Shown piece by piece: positions 15,677-24,574 of a stretch of 64,000 nt of DNA (its first letter is position 1; each line of letters begins with the position of its first letter). The stretch covers positions 1 to 64,000 of the forward strand of contig NZ_JAXKVW010000012.1 of the NCBI RefSeq assembly GCF_036172515.1. Reading direction: 5' to 3'. Made by a program: the position numbers and the translations under genes. The DNA comes from Flexistipes sp. (GTDB taxonomy: Bacteria > Chrysiogenota > Deferribacteres > Deferribacterales > Flexistipitaceae). The notes beneath the pieces were generated by a model, which saw only the letters and a program-made list of their open reading frames with translations, was not told where the DNA came from and did no database searches.

Positions 15677-18499
15677 ATGAAAAAGTTATCTTATTTTATA
15701 GCTGTTTTCTTATTGTTGTTTCTCTACTCTTGCGGTGGTTCAGGTGGAGAATCTTCAGATTCCACTAATATACAGCCTGAAGCTCCAGCTGCTTCCGCAG
15801 TTCAGGTAACCGGAAGAGCTATTCTGGGACCATTAAGTAATGCAAATGTAAATGTTTATTGTTCAGATAATTTATCTGCTGCTGTTTTTGCTGGCAATAC
15901 TTCAGATTATAACATCAACAGTTATAACCAGACAGGTATTTTCTCCTTTTCTGATAATAATTCGTGTTCTTTTTACCTGGTAGAGGTGAATGGAGGCAGC
16001 GATATTGATCCCAACGATGACGGAATTGTAAACACTACTGATATTATTAAAAACAGTGGAAAGATTCGGGCTTTCTTAACGGAAAGCTCTTTTACTGGCA
16101 ACATCACTGTTAATGTTTTAACAGAGATAGCTTACAGACTTCTGCAAAGCAGGCTGGATATAGGGTATCTCAGCGTAAATGATTTAATAAGAGATTTAAA
16201 CATAATTTCCGAAAAATTACTAAGCAGTGATATCACGGGTGATGATGTGATAAATTCGGATGACCTTCTTCACTTTGACCCTTTGGAACATAACATTTAT
16301 TTTAAACATGCAGAGCCGGGTAAAAGCTACGAAGATTTACTCCCCGATGATAATACCAGTTCTTTGACCTTTATAGAATCTATATACGAAAATGTTCGTT
16401 TTAATTTAGATGATATTACCGGGAAAAATATCTCTGATGATTTATCTAACATTTATTACAAGGATGAAGACGGTGACGGTTACAGTGATAGAGACAATGC
16501 TGTAGTAAGTTACGAGAAACCTCCCGGATATTCTTCAATACCGCCGCCTATTATTGTTACCACGACAGAAGATACAATAAATCCTTCCGATAACAAAATT
16601 TCACTTCGTGAAGCTGTAAACAATGCTTACAGTAATCAGCCTGTTATTTTTGACCAGGCTTTGGACGGTGAAGTAATTTATCTGAATAAAATTGCAGATA
16701 ATCATACCATATTAAAAGGTGAAGTTATGGGGATGAGAATGGAGCCGAGCGGGCCGGTATCATATCTCGAAGGGTATTTTGACCGGGATTACGGTAAATC
16801 TGCGCTGTATGCCCGAAAAAATCTAATTCTGGATGCATCAGATCTTACAAATGGAATAACACTTAAATGGGATGGAGTTTCTGATAATAAATATGCAAGA
16901 GTACTGGCAGTATATGGTGATCTTGTTTTGAAAAATGTGTCCATTACCGGCGGTAATAATAAAGCCGAAAAGCTGGATTCGAAAAGTCAGCCATGGACAT
17001 TGTCCCGGGGCTGCGGTGTGGCAGTTTGGGGAACGGCGAAAATAATCGGCAGTAAGATATACCATAACAGTTGTCTGGGGGATTTTGACCAGGCAAGAGA
17101 CAGGGGTGCCTTTGGCGGAGGAGTATATGCAAATATCGTTAAGATAGAAGACTCGGTTATCAGCGGTAATGAGGTTGTTGGTGTCGGAGCAGCCGGAGGT
17201 GGAGTTTATTCTGTCGGAGGCATAGATCCGTATTCCGATAATTCAATAATTAAAAGGTCAAGTATCTCCGGTAATCTTATTCAGGGGATGTTTGCTTACG
17301 GTGGTGGAATATATTCAGACGGCGGCAGTATAGGTAATCAGAAAAAAATTACAGTGGTTAATTCAACTGTAACGCAGAATCTCGCCGAGCCTTATCCATA
17401 CCTTCCACCCTTTCTCCTGGATATGGGTTATTGGCGTGGCGGCGGCATTTACATGTCAAACGGCTATATGGAAATAAAAAGCTCCACAATTGTGAATAAT
17501 GAAGTAGGTGGGAAACTTAGAATAGATGATTTGAATAAACCGAATATAGGCGGCGGCGGTATTGCAGCTACCATAGGAAACGCTCACGCTGTGGAAGATA
17601 TGAAGATAAGCCAGTCTATAGTTGCCGGAAATAAACTGCATTATGATAACGGTACAATAAAAGCCGAAGACATTTTCACCGGCTCATTGCTGTCTTTTAT
17701 TTCCGGTGGCTACAACTTGTTTGGTAAAGTTAATTTTGATCATATTTTAGTGCCTGTAGGAGAGTACTTGTGGAGATCTTTGATCAGAATACATTATCCG
17801 AAAGTGGGAGATGTAAACAGTGTTGATATGAGTCAGGTGCTTAATCTGACAACAGGTATTGAAGAATCTTCTATAATCAACTCAAAAGGTGTTGATGCAG
17901 GTGGGCCTGTGATACTTTATTACCGGCCCGCCGGTAATGCCCTGGATAAAATTCCTGACACTTATTCGGTGAATTATGTAGAAGGTCAATATAATTTGTC
18001 GGGCAGCACTGCAGACAGCGATTTCTTACGTATATTTTTAGACAGGCTGGAAAATTATCTGCAAGTAGATAACTTAACCAATAATTTTATAACTTCTTTT
18101 GAGGATTTTCTTTTGAATTACGATATAGACCCTGATACTTCAGGAATTCAGCATTATACAGATCCTGACAATAATTCCATTACTTCTTTGGATAATGTGA
18201 ATTTCTATGGTCCTGCAGAAACCTGGCCTTCCAATCTTAGTAATTATCCTTATATTTTATTTTGGCAGAAACTTCGCGAATATATGCATGATAATTACAG
18301 CTTGAGTTATGATGAAAGTATTCTGAACGGAAATATCTGGGATAGCTTGTTTTCAACGGGATATTTAAACGAAAATTCAAATATTTATATGGATATTCTG
18401 ACAAATACCTTGAACAATAGCATTTCTGTTTATGACCAGCTTGGTTTTGAGAGGCCTGCAAATTTGCAATCTGATATAGGTGCATTGGAGATAAATTAA
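15677..18499 (+). CDS. surface lipoprotein with CSLREA-like motif and right-handed beta-helix
   Basis: A roughly 940-residue lipoprotein: the signal peptide ends LLFLYSCGGSGG, so the cysteine would be lipidated. The first third contains calcium-loop-like segments (DPNDDGIVNTTDIIKN, DITGDDVINSDDLLHF, DEDGDGYSDRDN). Near residue 315 ISLREAVNNA matches the CSLREA-type motif found before beta-helices of bacterial surface proteins. Then come repeated ISGN/GGGVY turns (GAFGGGVYAN, AAGGGVYSVGG, AYGGGIYSDGG, RGGGIYMSNG) typical of polymorphic outer-membrane-protein-like parallel beta-helices. The ATG at 15677 follows GGAG; an upstream GTG is less likely. Function is probably adhesion or surface structure, which is inferred. 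Confidence 0.82.
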   Translation: MKKLSYFIAVFLLLFLYSCGGSGGESSDSTNIQPEAPAASAVQVTGRAILGPLSNANVNVYCSDNLSAAVFAGNTSDYNINSYNQTGIFSFSDNNSCSFYLVEVNGGSDIDPNDDGIVNTTDIIKNSGKIRAFLTESSFTGNITVNVLTEIAYRLLQSRLDIGYLSVNDLIRDLNIISEKLLSSDITGDDVINSDDLLHFDPLEHNIYFKHAEPGKSYEDLLPDDNTSSLTFIESIYENVRFNLDDITGKNISDDLSNIYYKDEDGDGYSDRDNAVVSYEKPPGYSSIPPPIIVTTTEDTINPSDNKISLREAVNNAYSNQPVIFDQALDGEVIYLNKIADNHTILKGEVMGMRMEPSGPVSYLEGYFDRDYGKSALYARKNLILDASDLTNGITLKWDGVSDNKYARVLAVYGDLVLKNVSITGGNNKAEKLDSKSQPWTLSRGCGVAVWGTAKIIGSKIYHNSCLGDFDQARDRGAFGGGVYANIVKIEDSVISGNEVVGVGAAGGGVYSVGGIDPYSDNSIIKRSSISGNLIQGMFAYGGGIYSDGGSIGNQKKITVVNSTVTQNLAEPYPYLPPFLLDMGYWRGGGIYMSNGYMEIKSSTIVNNEVGGKLRIDDLNKPNIGGGGIAATIGNAHAVEDMKISQSIVAGNKLHYDNGTIKAEDIFTGSLLSFISGGYNLFGKVNFDHILVPVGEYLWRSLIRIHYPKVGDVNSVDMSQVLNLTTGIEESSIINSKGVDAGGPVILYYRPAGNALDKIPDTYSVNYVEGQYNLSGSTADSDFLRIFLDRLENYLQVDNLTNNFITSFEDFLLNYDIDPDTSGIQHYTDPDNNSITSLDNVNFYGPAETWPSNLSNYPYILFWQKLREYMHDNYSLSYDESILNGNIWDSLFSTGYLNENSNIYMDILTNTLNNSISVYDQLGFERPANLQSDIGALEIN

Positions 18500-19013
18500 A
18501 ATAATCACTTTGAGAACTTTGGATAATTCAGTAAGTGCGGCTTCAGACGGGCAAAGTTTATTTTGCAAAACTATCATTGTAAGCACATTTGCATATTTGT
18601 TTACCATATAGCTTCATATGGTAAAGATTTACACCCGAGCACTTAAACTTTAAGTGCTCAGTGGAGTGGAGAAACCTTAAAGTGAAACTTTTGAATAATG
18701 TATACTTATAAATTTTACCACCCCTTAATCCCCTCCTAACTCTTTGATAGGAGGGGAGATAAAGCTCCTCCCCTAAATTAGGGGAGGTTGGGTGGGGTAT
18801 GATATTAAGTTGTTTGACGATAGAGACCTCTCCGCTTCGGTCGAGGTGACAGTTTTTTGCATAGCATCAGCTATGATCGGATAAATAGAATGTTAAACAT
18901 ATTTACCAGTCTTTCAGATTGGTGTTAGCCGTAGGCATATTTGCAAAATTTGAGATAATAAGTTAAATTTAAAAAAAATTGAAAAATATTGGACATAATT
19001 TTTTTTAAGATGG
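18500..19013. repeat. composite repeat island upstream of the autotransporter
   Basis: From left to right: a module at 18580-18663 that is the reverse complement of 331-415; a CGAGCACTTAA/TTAAGTGCTCAGTGGAGTGGAG hairpin; a CTCCTCCCCTAAATTAGGGG hairpin block; the TGTTTGACGATAGAGACC and GGTGACAGTTTTTTGCA blocks; and the ACCAGTCTTTCAGATTGGT hairpin (18884-18930). The block 18750-18930 nearly duplicates 15423-15596. I see no gene here. Confidence 0.75.
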
Positions 19014-19019
19014 TATAAT
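18989..19019 (+). promoter_or_regulatory. possible promoter of the autotransporter gene
   Basis: TTGGAC (18989-18994) and TATAAT (19014-19019) lie 19 bases apart. The -10 box is perfect but the spacing is long, so this is tentative. It would give a 5' leader of about 125 bases. Confidence 0.4.
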
Positions 19020-19074
19020 ATAAATAAATATCCAATTAGTATGTGACATTTATTCCTGAAAATTAAATAGGGAG

Positions 19075-19135
19075 GAAGGAAACATGCAGCCGTAAAGGTG
19101 TGCATGTATATATATTAAGTTACAGTAACTTATAA
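19075..19135 (+). promoter_or_regulatory. structured leader with a 3-codon minigene
   Basis: A strong ribosome binding site (GGGAGGAAGG) precedes ATG CAG CCG TAA (19084-19095). A CATGCAGCC / GGTGTGCATG hairpin overlaps it, and a perfect palindrome TAAGTTAC-A-GTAACTTA spans 19116-19132. All of this lies between the putative promoter and the autotransporter start. A role in translation or RNA stability is an inference. Confidence 0.4.
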
Positions 19136-19151
19136 AAACAGGGGGAAGAAA

Positions 19152-22100
19152 ATGAAACGTAGATTTTATCGAAAATCGGTAATGTTTTTGGGAGTGCTTT
19201 TGTTTGTATTTTTATCGGGTACAGCTCTTGCTGTCGACTACGGGGATAACATTACGGGTATATCAGGATTGTATACTAATTCTGATAATATCACCGCATC
19301 GGAAATTGTTGGCGATAATGAAAGCGCTAAAGCCTACGGTGTGTATGGGCTTAACGTGGACAATTTGTCTTTCCATAATACTACCAGCGGCAGTATAAGT
19401 GCTCACAGCAGTATCGGAAATGTAACAGATGGTAACAATTATTCCTCTGTTGCTACCGGTGTTTATCTTAGGGATAATGTTACACAGTTTAATAATGAGG
19501 GAGTTATATCTGCTGTTTCAGAGGCTGGAAGTTCTATCGACGGCTACTTAACTTCATCTGCCACAGGTGTTTTCAGTGATGCTGATATGAATAGTTTCAG
19601 CAACTCAGGAGATATTATTGTTAATGCAAATATTGGGAATAACAATGACAATAATTCAAATAATTATATTGATATTGAGGGAGTATCGGGGATATATATG
19701 ACCGGTAGTGTTGATAATTTTTTGAACAGCGGCAATATTTCCGTTTCTGCTGAAGGCGGGAATGGAATAGGAAACCTGGATTCTTACTCCGATGTTTATA
19801 TTGATAATGTTATAGGTGTAGAGTTAGGTTCATTGATAGAAAGCTTCAATAATACCGGAACAATATCGGTAGATGCAAAATTGGGGTTTAATGAAGGATA
19901 TTACACATATAATGGGATAGAAAATGTTTACGGTATTAATGCTGGTTTTGTCAATGCTGACTTTAGTAACACAGGAGTAATAGATGTTAATGTTCAAACC
20001 GGTGATGCCAACAGTTTTGATGATGGACTGTCGTATATTGATGTTGTTTACGGAGTTAATTTAAATGGTGCAGTTGAGTCATTTACCAACTCCGGACAAA
20101 TATCAGTCAGCGCTTTGACCGGGAATGCTAATGGTTACGATAATAGCGATTCATACATTTATGATGCTAATGGAGTATACTTAAGTTTTGTGGAGAGTTT
20201 TGAAAATTCCGGCTTTATAGATGTTAATGCTCAATCCGGTGATGCCAATGATAATTACACTGAATCTTATATTGAGTATGTTCGCGGTATATTTGTTGAT
20301 AGTTTAAATGATTCATTTACCAACTCCGGACAAATATCAGTCAGCGCTTTAACCGGAGATGTTAATGGCTATAATTCTTATGCATATGTTGACGAAGTTG
20401 TTGGAGTTTCTTCTTATTTTAATGAGGGCGATTTCAGTAATGAAGGTTTGATTGATGTTAATGTTCAAACCGGTAATGCTGACAATATTTCATCCGGTTC
20501 TTTCATAAGTTATGTGTCAGGAGCCTCTGTTAATGGTGTTAATGACTTTCAAAATTCAGGAGATATTACTGTTAGTGCTGAAACAGGCAGTGCAAATGAT
20601 AATGAAACTAACGTCAGTATAGACACTGTTTCCGGAGCATCAGTATATGGTGATGTGAATAATTTTAATAACTCAGGTAGTGTTATAGTAAGTACCACTA
20701 CCGGTGATGCTAATGGCTATTCTTCGAATGCTGAATCGTACAACATTAAAGGAACTTTGCTTTCGGGCAATGTTGGTGATTTTAACAATTCGGGAAATAT
20801 AGTGGTTGAAAATATTGTGGGGAATGCAAACGGTGACAGCAGTACAGTTAGAACATCTGATGTATTTGCTTTAGATAAAAACGATATTAATGCAGGAACT
20901 TATGGAGCTTATATTGGAAATGATTTTGATGTGAACAGTTTTGTCAACTCCGGCAATATAGAGGCTTCTGTAAAAGCAGGTGGCGCTATTGGTGATTATT
21001 CTGAAATTTACGCAGGTCATGTGCTGGGAGTTGATATAGGAAGCACTTCAGAGGTATTTTACACAGATTCAATTCCTTCAAATATCCCTCAATTACAGGG
21101 AACTGTACAACAAGTTCCATCATCTGGTTTACATGTCGGCTCATTTGAAAACAGCGGCACCATTTCCGCTTCTGCTGAAGCTGGAGATGCAGCCGGACAG
21201 GAATCTTGGGTAAGTGTTTTTACGGCAAATTCAGTTTGGATTGATTACAGCAAAGTGTTCAATTTCACAAATAAAGGGACCATGATTTCTCAGGGCTCAG
21301 CAGGCAGTGCAACAGGAATAGACTCAATAGTAGGTTTGTCTGATTTTGGTATGGGTTTTCTCGGTGAAGTGGGTAATTTTACAAATGAGGGAAGTATTGT
21401 CACAGAAGTATCAGCTGGTAACGCAACAGGAGAAGGTTCAGCTGTTTTAGTAGGTTCATCTGGAATGAAAGTAGGGGGTGCCTCAATAGATGAGGTTTCG
21501 TTGAAGGTGTCAAGAACATACTTCCCATATTTTCCTGTGTATGGAGTGCTTTTTGGCAATACATTATACAATTTTGAAAATTCGGGGACAGTTGCTGTTT
21601 CTGCCGAGGCAGGCAGCGCTATGGATAATAATTCCCGTGTGGGTGTCTCTGGGGTTTTAGGAGTCCTGGCAGGTATGAATCCGGAAACCGGAGGTGTTGG
21701 TAATTTTGTTAATGATGGTGACATTACGGTTGATGCAAGAACCGGCGATGCTTCCGGCTACGATAGCGATATAAGTATTTTTCAAACAGCCGGAGTTGGT
21801 GTGGCCTCCTATATGGATAATTTTACAAATACCGGTACTATTTCAGTAAATACTGAAGCGGGGGACGCTTCAGGAATTGAATCAGGAGTTGACCTTGGTG
21901 GGTTAACGGGGATTTTAGTAGGCTCCGGATATTACGGCGGCCTTGGGAATTTTATAAATGAAGGTTTAATTTCCGTCAGTTCACTGGGTGGCAATGCTGC
22001 TGCAGATAACACTTCTGTTGGAATTGAAGGTGTTACCGGTGCGAATTTTGATGCCTATTCGGACATGGTAAATAATTTTGAAAATACGGGTGATATTTCA

Positions 22101-24341
22101 GTAGACACTAAACTAGGTAATGCTGCAGGTAACAATACAGATGTGGATATTTGGGATGTTGCGGGTACAAGTTTTGATGCAAAGGTGGATAACTTTACAA
22201 ATACCGGCACTATTTCTGTTAACGCTGAAACCGGTGAAGCTTCAGGGGATAATTCTGATATTGATATAGCTAATATAATAGGAGTTATGACAAGATACAG
22301 GTCAGTAAGAGCATTTATGGATGTAACGCCGGGTAGTGATAGTGGTGTTAATAACTTTACTAACTCAGGAAATATTAATGTTGTAGCTAAAAGTGGAGGT
22401 GCGCTTGGCTATGACACTACAGCCGAAATAGAAAGTATATTTGGAGGAGAATTTAATTCCTCCGTTGATAACCTTACAAACTCAGGGGAAATATCTGTAG
22501 TAGCCTCAGCAGGTGACGCTGCGGGAGATAATTCAACAGTTAATATTTCCGGTGTAGGTGGTTTGAGTTTTGAAACAGGAGTAAAAAATGCTGAAAATAC
22601 AGGCTCTGTTTTGACAAGTGTAAGAGCCGGCGATGCATCAGGTGACAATTCGACTATTAATATTGAAGGAATAACTGGAATATATTTAGGCGGAGATTCT
22701 GAGTTTGTGAACAACGGACACATTGGAGTTTCAGTTACCGGTGGTAAAGGTTCAAATATAAATCAGGTTGCAGGAATGGTAGCCGCTGATACAGATAACA
22801 CCACTATCGAAAATAACGGCTTGATTTCTGTAAAAATTGATGCAGAGCAGGCAGACTCTGTAGACAATGTTTCCGGCATTTATGTTGTACGCGCGCCCGG
22901 AGACACTGTTAACATATCCAATACCGGTATGATAAACCTGTGGAGCAGCGCTCCTGAGGCTGATTCAGATATTCGTACACTGAGAATCGGAGAAGACTCA
23001 TCCGTAAGACTGCAGGATAAATTTGCAATTACTTTCGGTCAGATGGGTGTGGATGAAAGACCTATTTACATGGATAATAACTCAACACTCGATTTGAATG
23101 ATGCCGGGCTTATAGCAAGAACCGGAACGGATTTAAGCTTCAACAGTCCATATTATCTCATTGAGAATGATAATGGTACGGTTTCGGGAGAATTCGGTAA
23201 ACTATATAAAGGGTTTACCAATCCTGAAATAGGTGTTTCATGGTATGGCAGTGACAGGGGAGAGAATTCCGGCGTTGTTTTTGACTATAATCCACAAAAT
23301 TCAACTCCTTCCCTTGGTGTTACAAACACTGGAATAATAGCAGATTCGATATTTGACAGGATACTCTCAGGCAGTTCATTTTCCGGCGGATTGTTTGCAT
23401 CCGGTACCAAAGTGTATTATGCACAGGCCGAACAAAACGACAATACAGCAACTGATGCAGGCTCGTCACTGGGATATTTAAGTGGCAATGAGGCTGGTCC
23501 TCAGGAAAATAAAGATGCTGTCTATCTTTATCCTTTCTATGAGAGTTTGCAAGGTGATGATTTAGCTTATGATAGTACCGCAACAGGTTTAGTTTTGGGA
23601 TATGAGAAGGGAATCGGAGACAGACTGCGTTTTGGAGTTTTCGGCGGCTATGCAAAAGGAAATCTTGATTTTGATATTCAGGGATCCGATGAAGAAGATC
23701 AGACATTCTATTCTCTGGGTATTAATCTCGACAGACTGGCAGGATACGGTTCTCCCTGGTATTTTGGTCTGAAAGCTATGGCATACCGGACAAATCACGA
23801 CTATACAGGGTATACCGGACCAAGTTATCAGTTAACAGAAGACGCAGACTATGACAGTAACGGTCTTAAAGGTAGGTTAACTGTAGGTTACCGAATTGCT
23901 GGCAGCGATTGGGAAATTATGCCTAATGTTGGTGCTGAAATGACACGCTGGGAACTTGACAGTTTTACAACAGATGCATCAGATTCAGCCTGGGATAAGA
24001 AATACAGCAGTGAGAGCAACTCTTATACAACACTGATGGCGGGAATTTCCGGTGAAAAGAACTGGAGAACATCATCCAATAACAGACTTTACTTGGGAGC
24101 GCTGGTAAGACTGGAGCAGGTAGCCGGTGATAATGATATATCGGTTGATCAGGAGCTGGCTAACTTGAATTCCGGAAAAGTGGAAGTTGAGCAGGATATA
24201 AGTGATTTCTCCATTGTTGGTAAAGCAGAGCTTGGTATAGAAATTGGAAAACGTTACTCTTTTAGTTTGGTACCGGGAATAAAAATGAACTCTGACTATA
24301 AATCTTATTCCGGTCAGGCTGTATTTCGTTTGAAATTTTAA
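19152..24341 (+). CDS. giant autotransporter with repetitive passenger and C-terminal beta-barrel
   Basis: A 1729-residue type V secretion protein. The signal peptide ends near GTALAVDYG. The passenger (about 30-1400) is built from some 30 repeats of roughly 35-60 residues around the phrase 'sFxNSGxISVxAxTGdAnGxxS', pointing to a long beta-solenoid rich in Asn, Ser, Gly and Asp. The last 280 residues form the outer-membrane barrel (LVLGYEKGIGDRLRFGVFGGY.., NLDRLAGYGSPWYFGLKAM) and end in aromatic VFRLKF, the BAM recognition signature. GGGGGAAG precedes the ATG. Some neighbouring repeats are nearly identical in DNA, suggesting recent duplication. It probably acts as an adhesin or surface fibre. 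Confidence 0.92.
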   Translation: MKRRFYRKSVMFLGVLLFVFLSGTALAVDYGDNITGISGLYTNSDNITASEIVGDNESAKAYGVYGLNVDNLSFHNTTSGSISAHSSIGNVTDGNNYSSVATGVYLRDNVTQFNNEGVISAVSEAGSSIDGYLTSSATGVFSDADMNSFSNSGDIIVNANIGNNNDNNSNNYIDIEGVSGIYMTGSVDNFLNSGNISVSAEGGNGIGNLDSYSDVYIDNVIGVELGSLIESFNNTGTISVDAKLGFNEGYYTYNGIENVYGINAGFVNADFSNTGVIDVNVQTGDANSFDDGLSYIDVVYGVNLNGAVESFTNSGQISVSALTGNANGYDNSDSYIYDANGVYLSFVESFENSGFIDVNAQSGDANDNYTESYIEYVRGIFVDSLNDSFTNSGQISVSALTGDVNGYNSYAYVDEVVGVSSYFNEGDFSNEGLIDVNVQTGNADNISSGSFISYVSGASVNGVNDFQNSGDITVSAETGSANDNETNVSIDTVSGASVYGDVNNFNNSGSVIVSTTTGDANGYSSNAESYNIKGTLLSGNVGDFNNSGNIVVENIVGNANGDSSTVRTSDVFALDKNDINAGTYGAYIGNDFDVNSFVNSGNIEASVKAGGAIGDYSEIYAGHVLGVDIGSTSEVFYTDSIPSNIPQLQGTVQQVPSSGLHVGSFENSGTISASAEAGDAAGQESWVSVFTANSVWIDYSKVFNFTNKGTMISQGSAGSATGIDSIVGLSDFGMGFLGEVGNFTNEGSIVTEVSAGNATGEGSAVLVGSSGMKVGGASIDEVSLKVSRTYFPYFPVYGVLFGNTLYNFENSGTVAVSAEAGSAMDNNSRVGVSGVLGVLAGMNPETGGVGNFVNDGDITVDARTGDASGYDSDISIFQTAGVGVASYMDNFTNTGTISVNTEAGDASGIESGVDLGGLTGILVGSGYYGGLGNFINEGLISVSSLGGNAAADNTSVGIEGVTGANFDAYSDMVNNFENTGDISVDTKLGNAAGNNTDVDIWDVAGTSFDAKVDNFTNTGTISVNAETGEASGDNSDIDIANIIGVMTRYRSVRAFMDVTPGSDSGVNNFTNSGNINVVAKSGGALGYDTTAEIESIFGGEFNSSVDNLTNSGEISVVASAGDAAGDNSTVNISGVGGLSFETGVKNAENTGSVLTSVRAGDASGDNSTINIEGITGIYLGGDSEFVNNGHIGVSVTGGKGSNINQVAGMVAADTDNTTIENNGLISVKIDAEQADSVDNVSGIYVVRAPGDTVNISNTGMINLWSSAPEADSDIRTLRIGEDSSVRLQDKFAITFGQMGVDERPIYMDNNSTLDLNDAGLIARTGTDLSFNSPYYLIENDNGTVSGEFGKLYKGFTNPEIGVSWYGSDRGENSGVVFDYNPQNSTPSLGVTNTGIIADSIFDRILSGSSFSGGLFASGTKVYYAQAEQNDNTATDAGSSLGYLSGNEAGPQENKDAVYLYPFYESLQGDDLAYDSTATGLVLGYEKGIGDRLRFGVFGGYAKGNLDFDIQGSDEEDQTFYSLGINLDRLAGYGSPWYFGLKAMAYRTNHDYTGYTGPSYQLTEDADYDSNGLKGRLTVGYRIAGSDWEIMPNVGAEMTRWELDSFTTDASDSAWDKKYSSESNSYTTLMAGISGEKNWRTSSNNRLYLGALVRLEQVAGDNDISVDQELANLNSGKVEVEQDISDFSIVGKAELGIEIGKRYSFSLVPGIKMNSDYKSYSGQAVFRLKF

Positions 24342-24447
24342 ACTGACTAACGGAGTTTTGAATAGGTACCCCACCTTACTTTCCCTAAATCAGGGGGTAA
24401 GGTGGAAAATTTATAATGATTCAAAACTTTTGCTAATGCAAATAATT

Positions 24448-24477
24448 AAGTCCCCGGCCAGACCGGGGACTTTTTTT
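24448..24477 (+). terminator. rho-independent terminator after the autotransporter
   Basis: AAGTCCCCGG and CCGGGGACTT form a strong stem with a short loop, followed by a run of seven T residues. It separates the autotransporter from the hydrogenase operon. Confidence 0.9.
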
Positions 24478-24496
24478 GTTTCTTTAACTATGTGAC

Positions 24497-24525
24497 TTGA
24501 TTAAAAATGTTATAAATTGTACAAT
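24497..24525 (+). promoter_or_regulatory. putative promoter of the hydrogenase/c-di-GMP operon
   Basis: TTGATT (24497-24502) and TACAAT (24520-24525) are spaced by exactly 17 bases and lie between the terminator and the AAAGGTAAG ribosome binding site. This supports the start at 24575 rather than the longer frame whose TTG is the -35 box itself. Confidence 0.5.
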
Positions 24526-24574
24526 TTCCTCATTGTTTGAGTCATATTTTGCTTCATCAAAAGGTAAGATTCTT

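Noticed and set aside
19075-19135. Possible c-di-GMP (GEMM) or other known riboswitch before the autotransporter
   Set aside because: The conserved GEMM core and tetraloop-receptor words are absent; I keep it only as an unexplained structured leader.
21290-21724. Long minus-strand open frame (and another at 22409-22723) inside the autotransporter
   Set aside because: Both are antisense shadows caused by the repetitive, codon-biased passenger; they have no ribosome binding site and a Pro/Thr/Ser-rich nonsense composition.
19590-22700. Regularly spaced repeats that might look like a CRISPR array
   Set aside because: The repeats are in frame, vary in length and sequence, and encode the passenger solenoid; no cas genes are present.
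24497-24574. Longer N terminus for the hydrogenase large subunit
   Set aside because: The extra 26 residues do not fit the family, and the start codon would lie in the likely -35 box; the ATG at 24575 has its own ribosome binding site.
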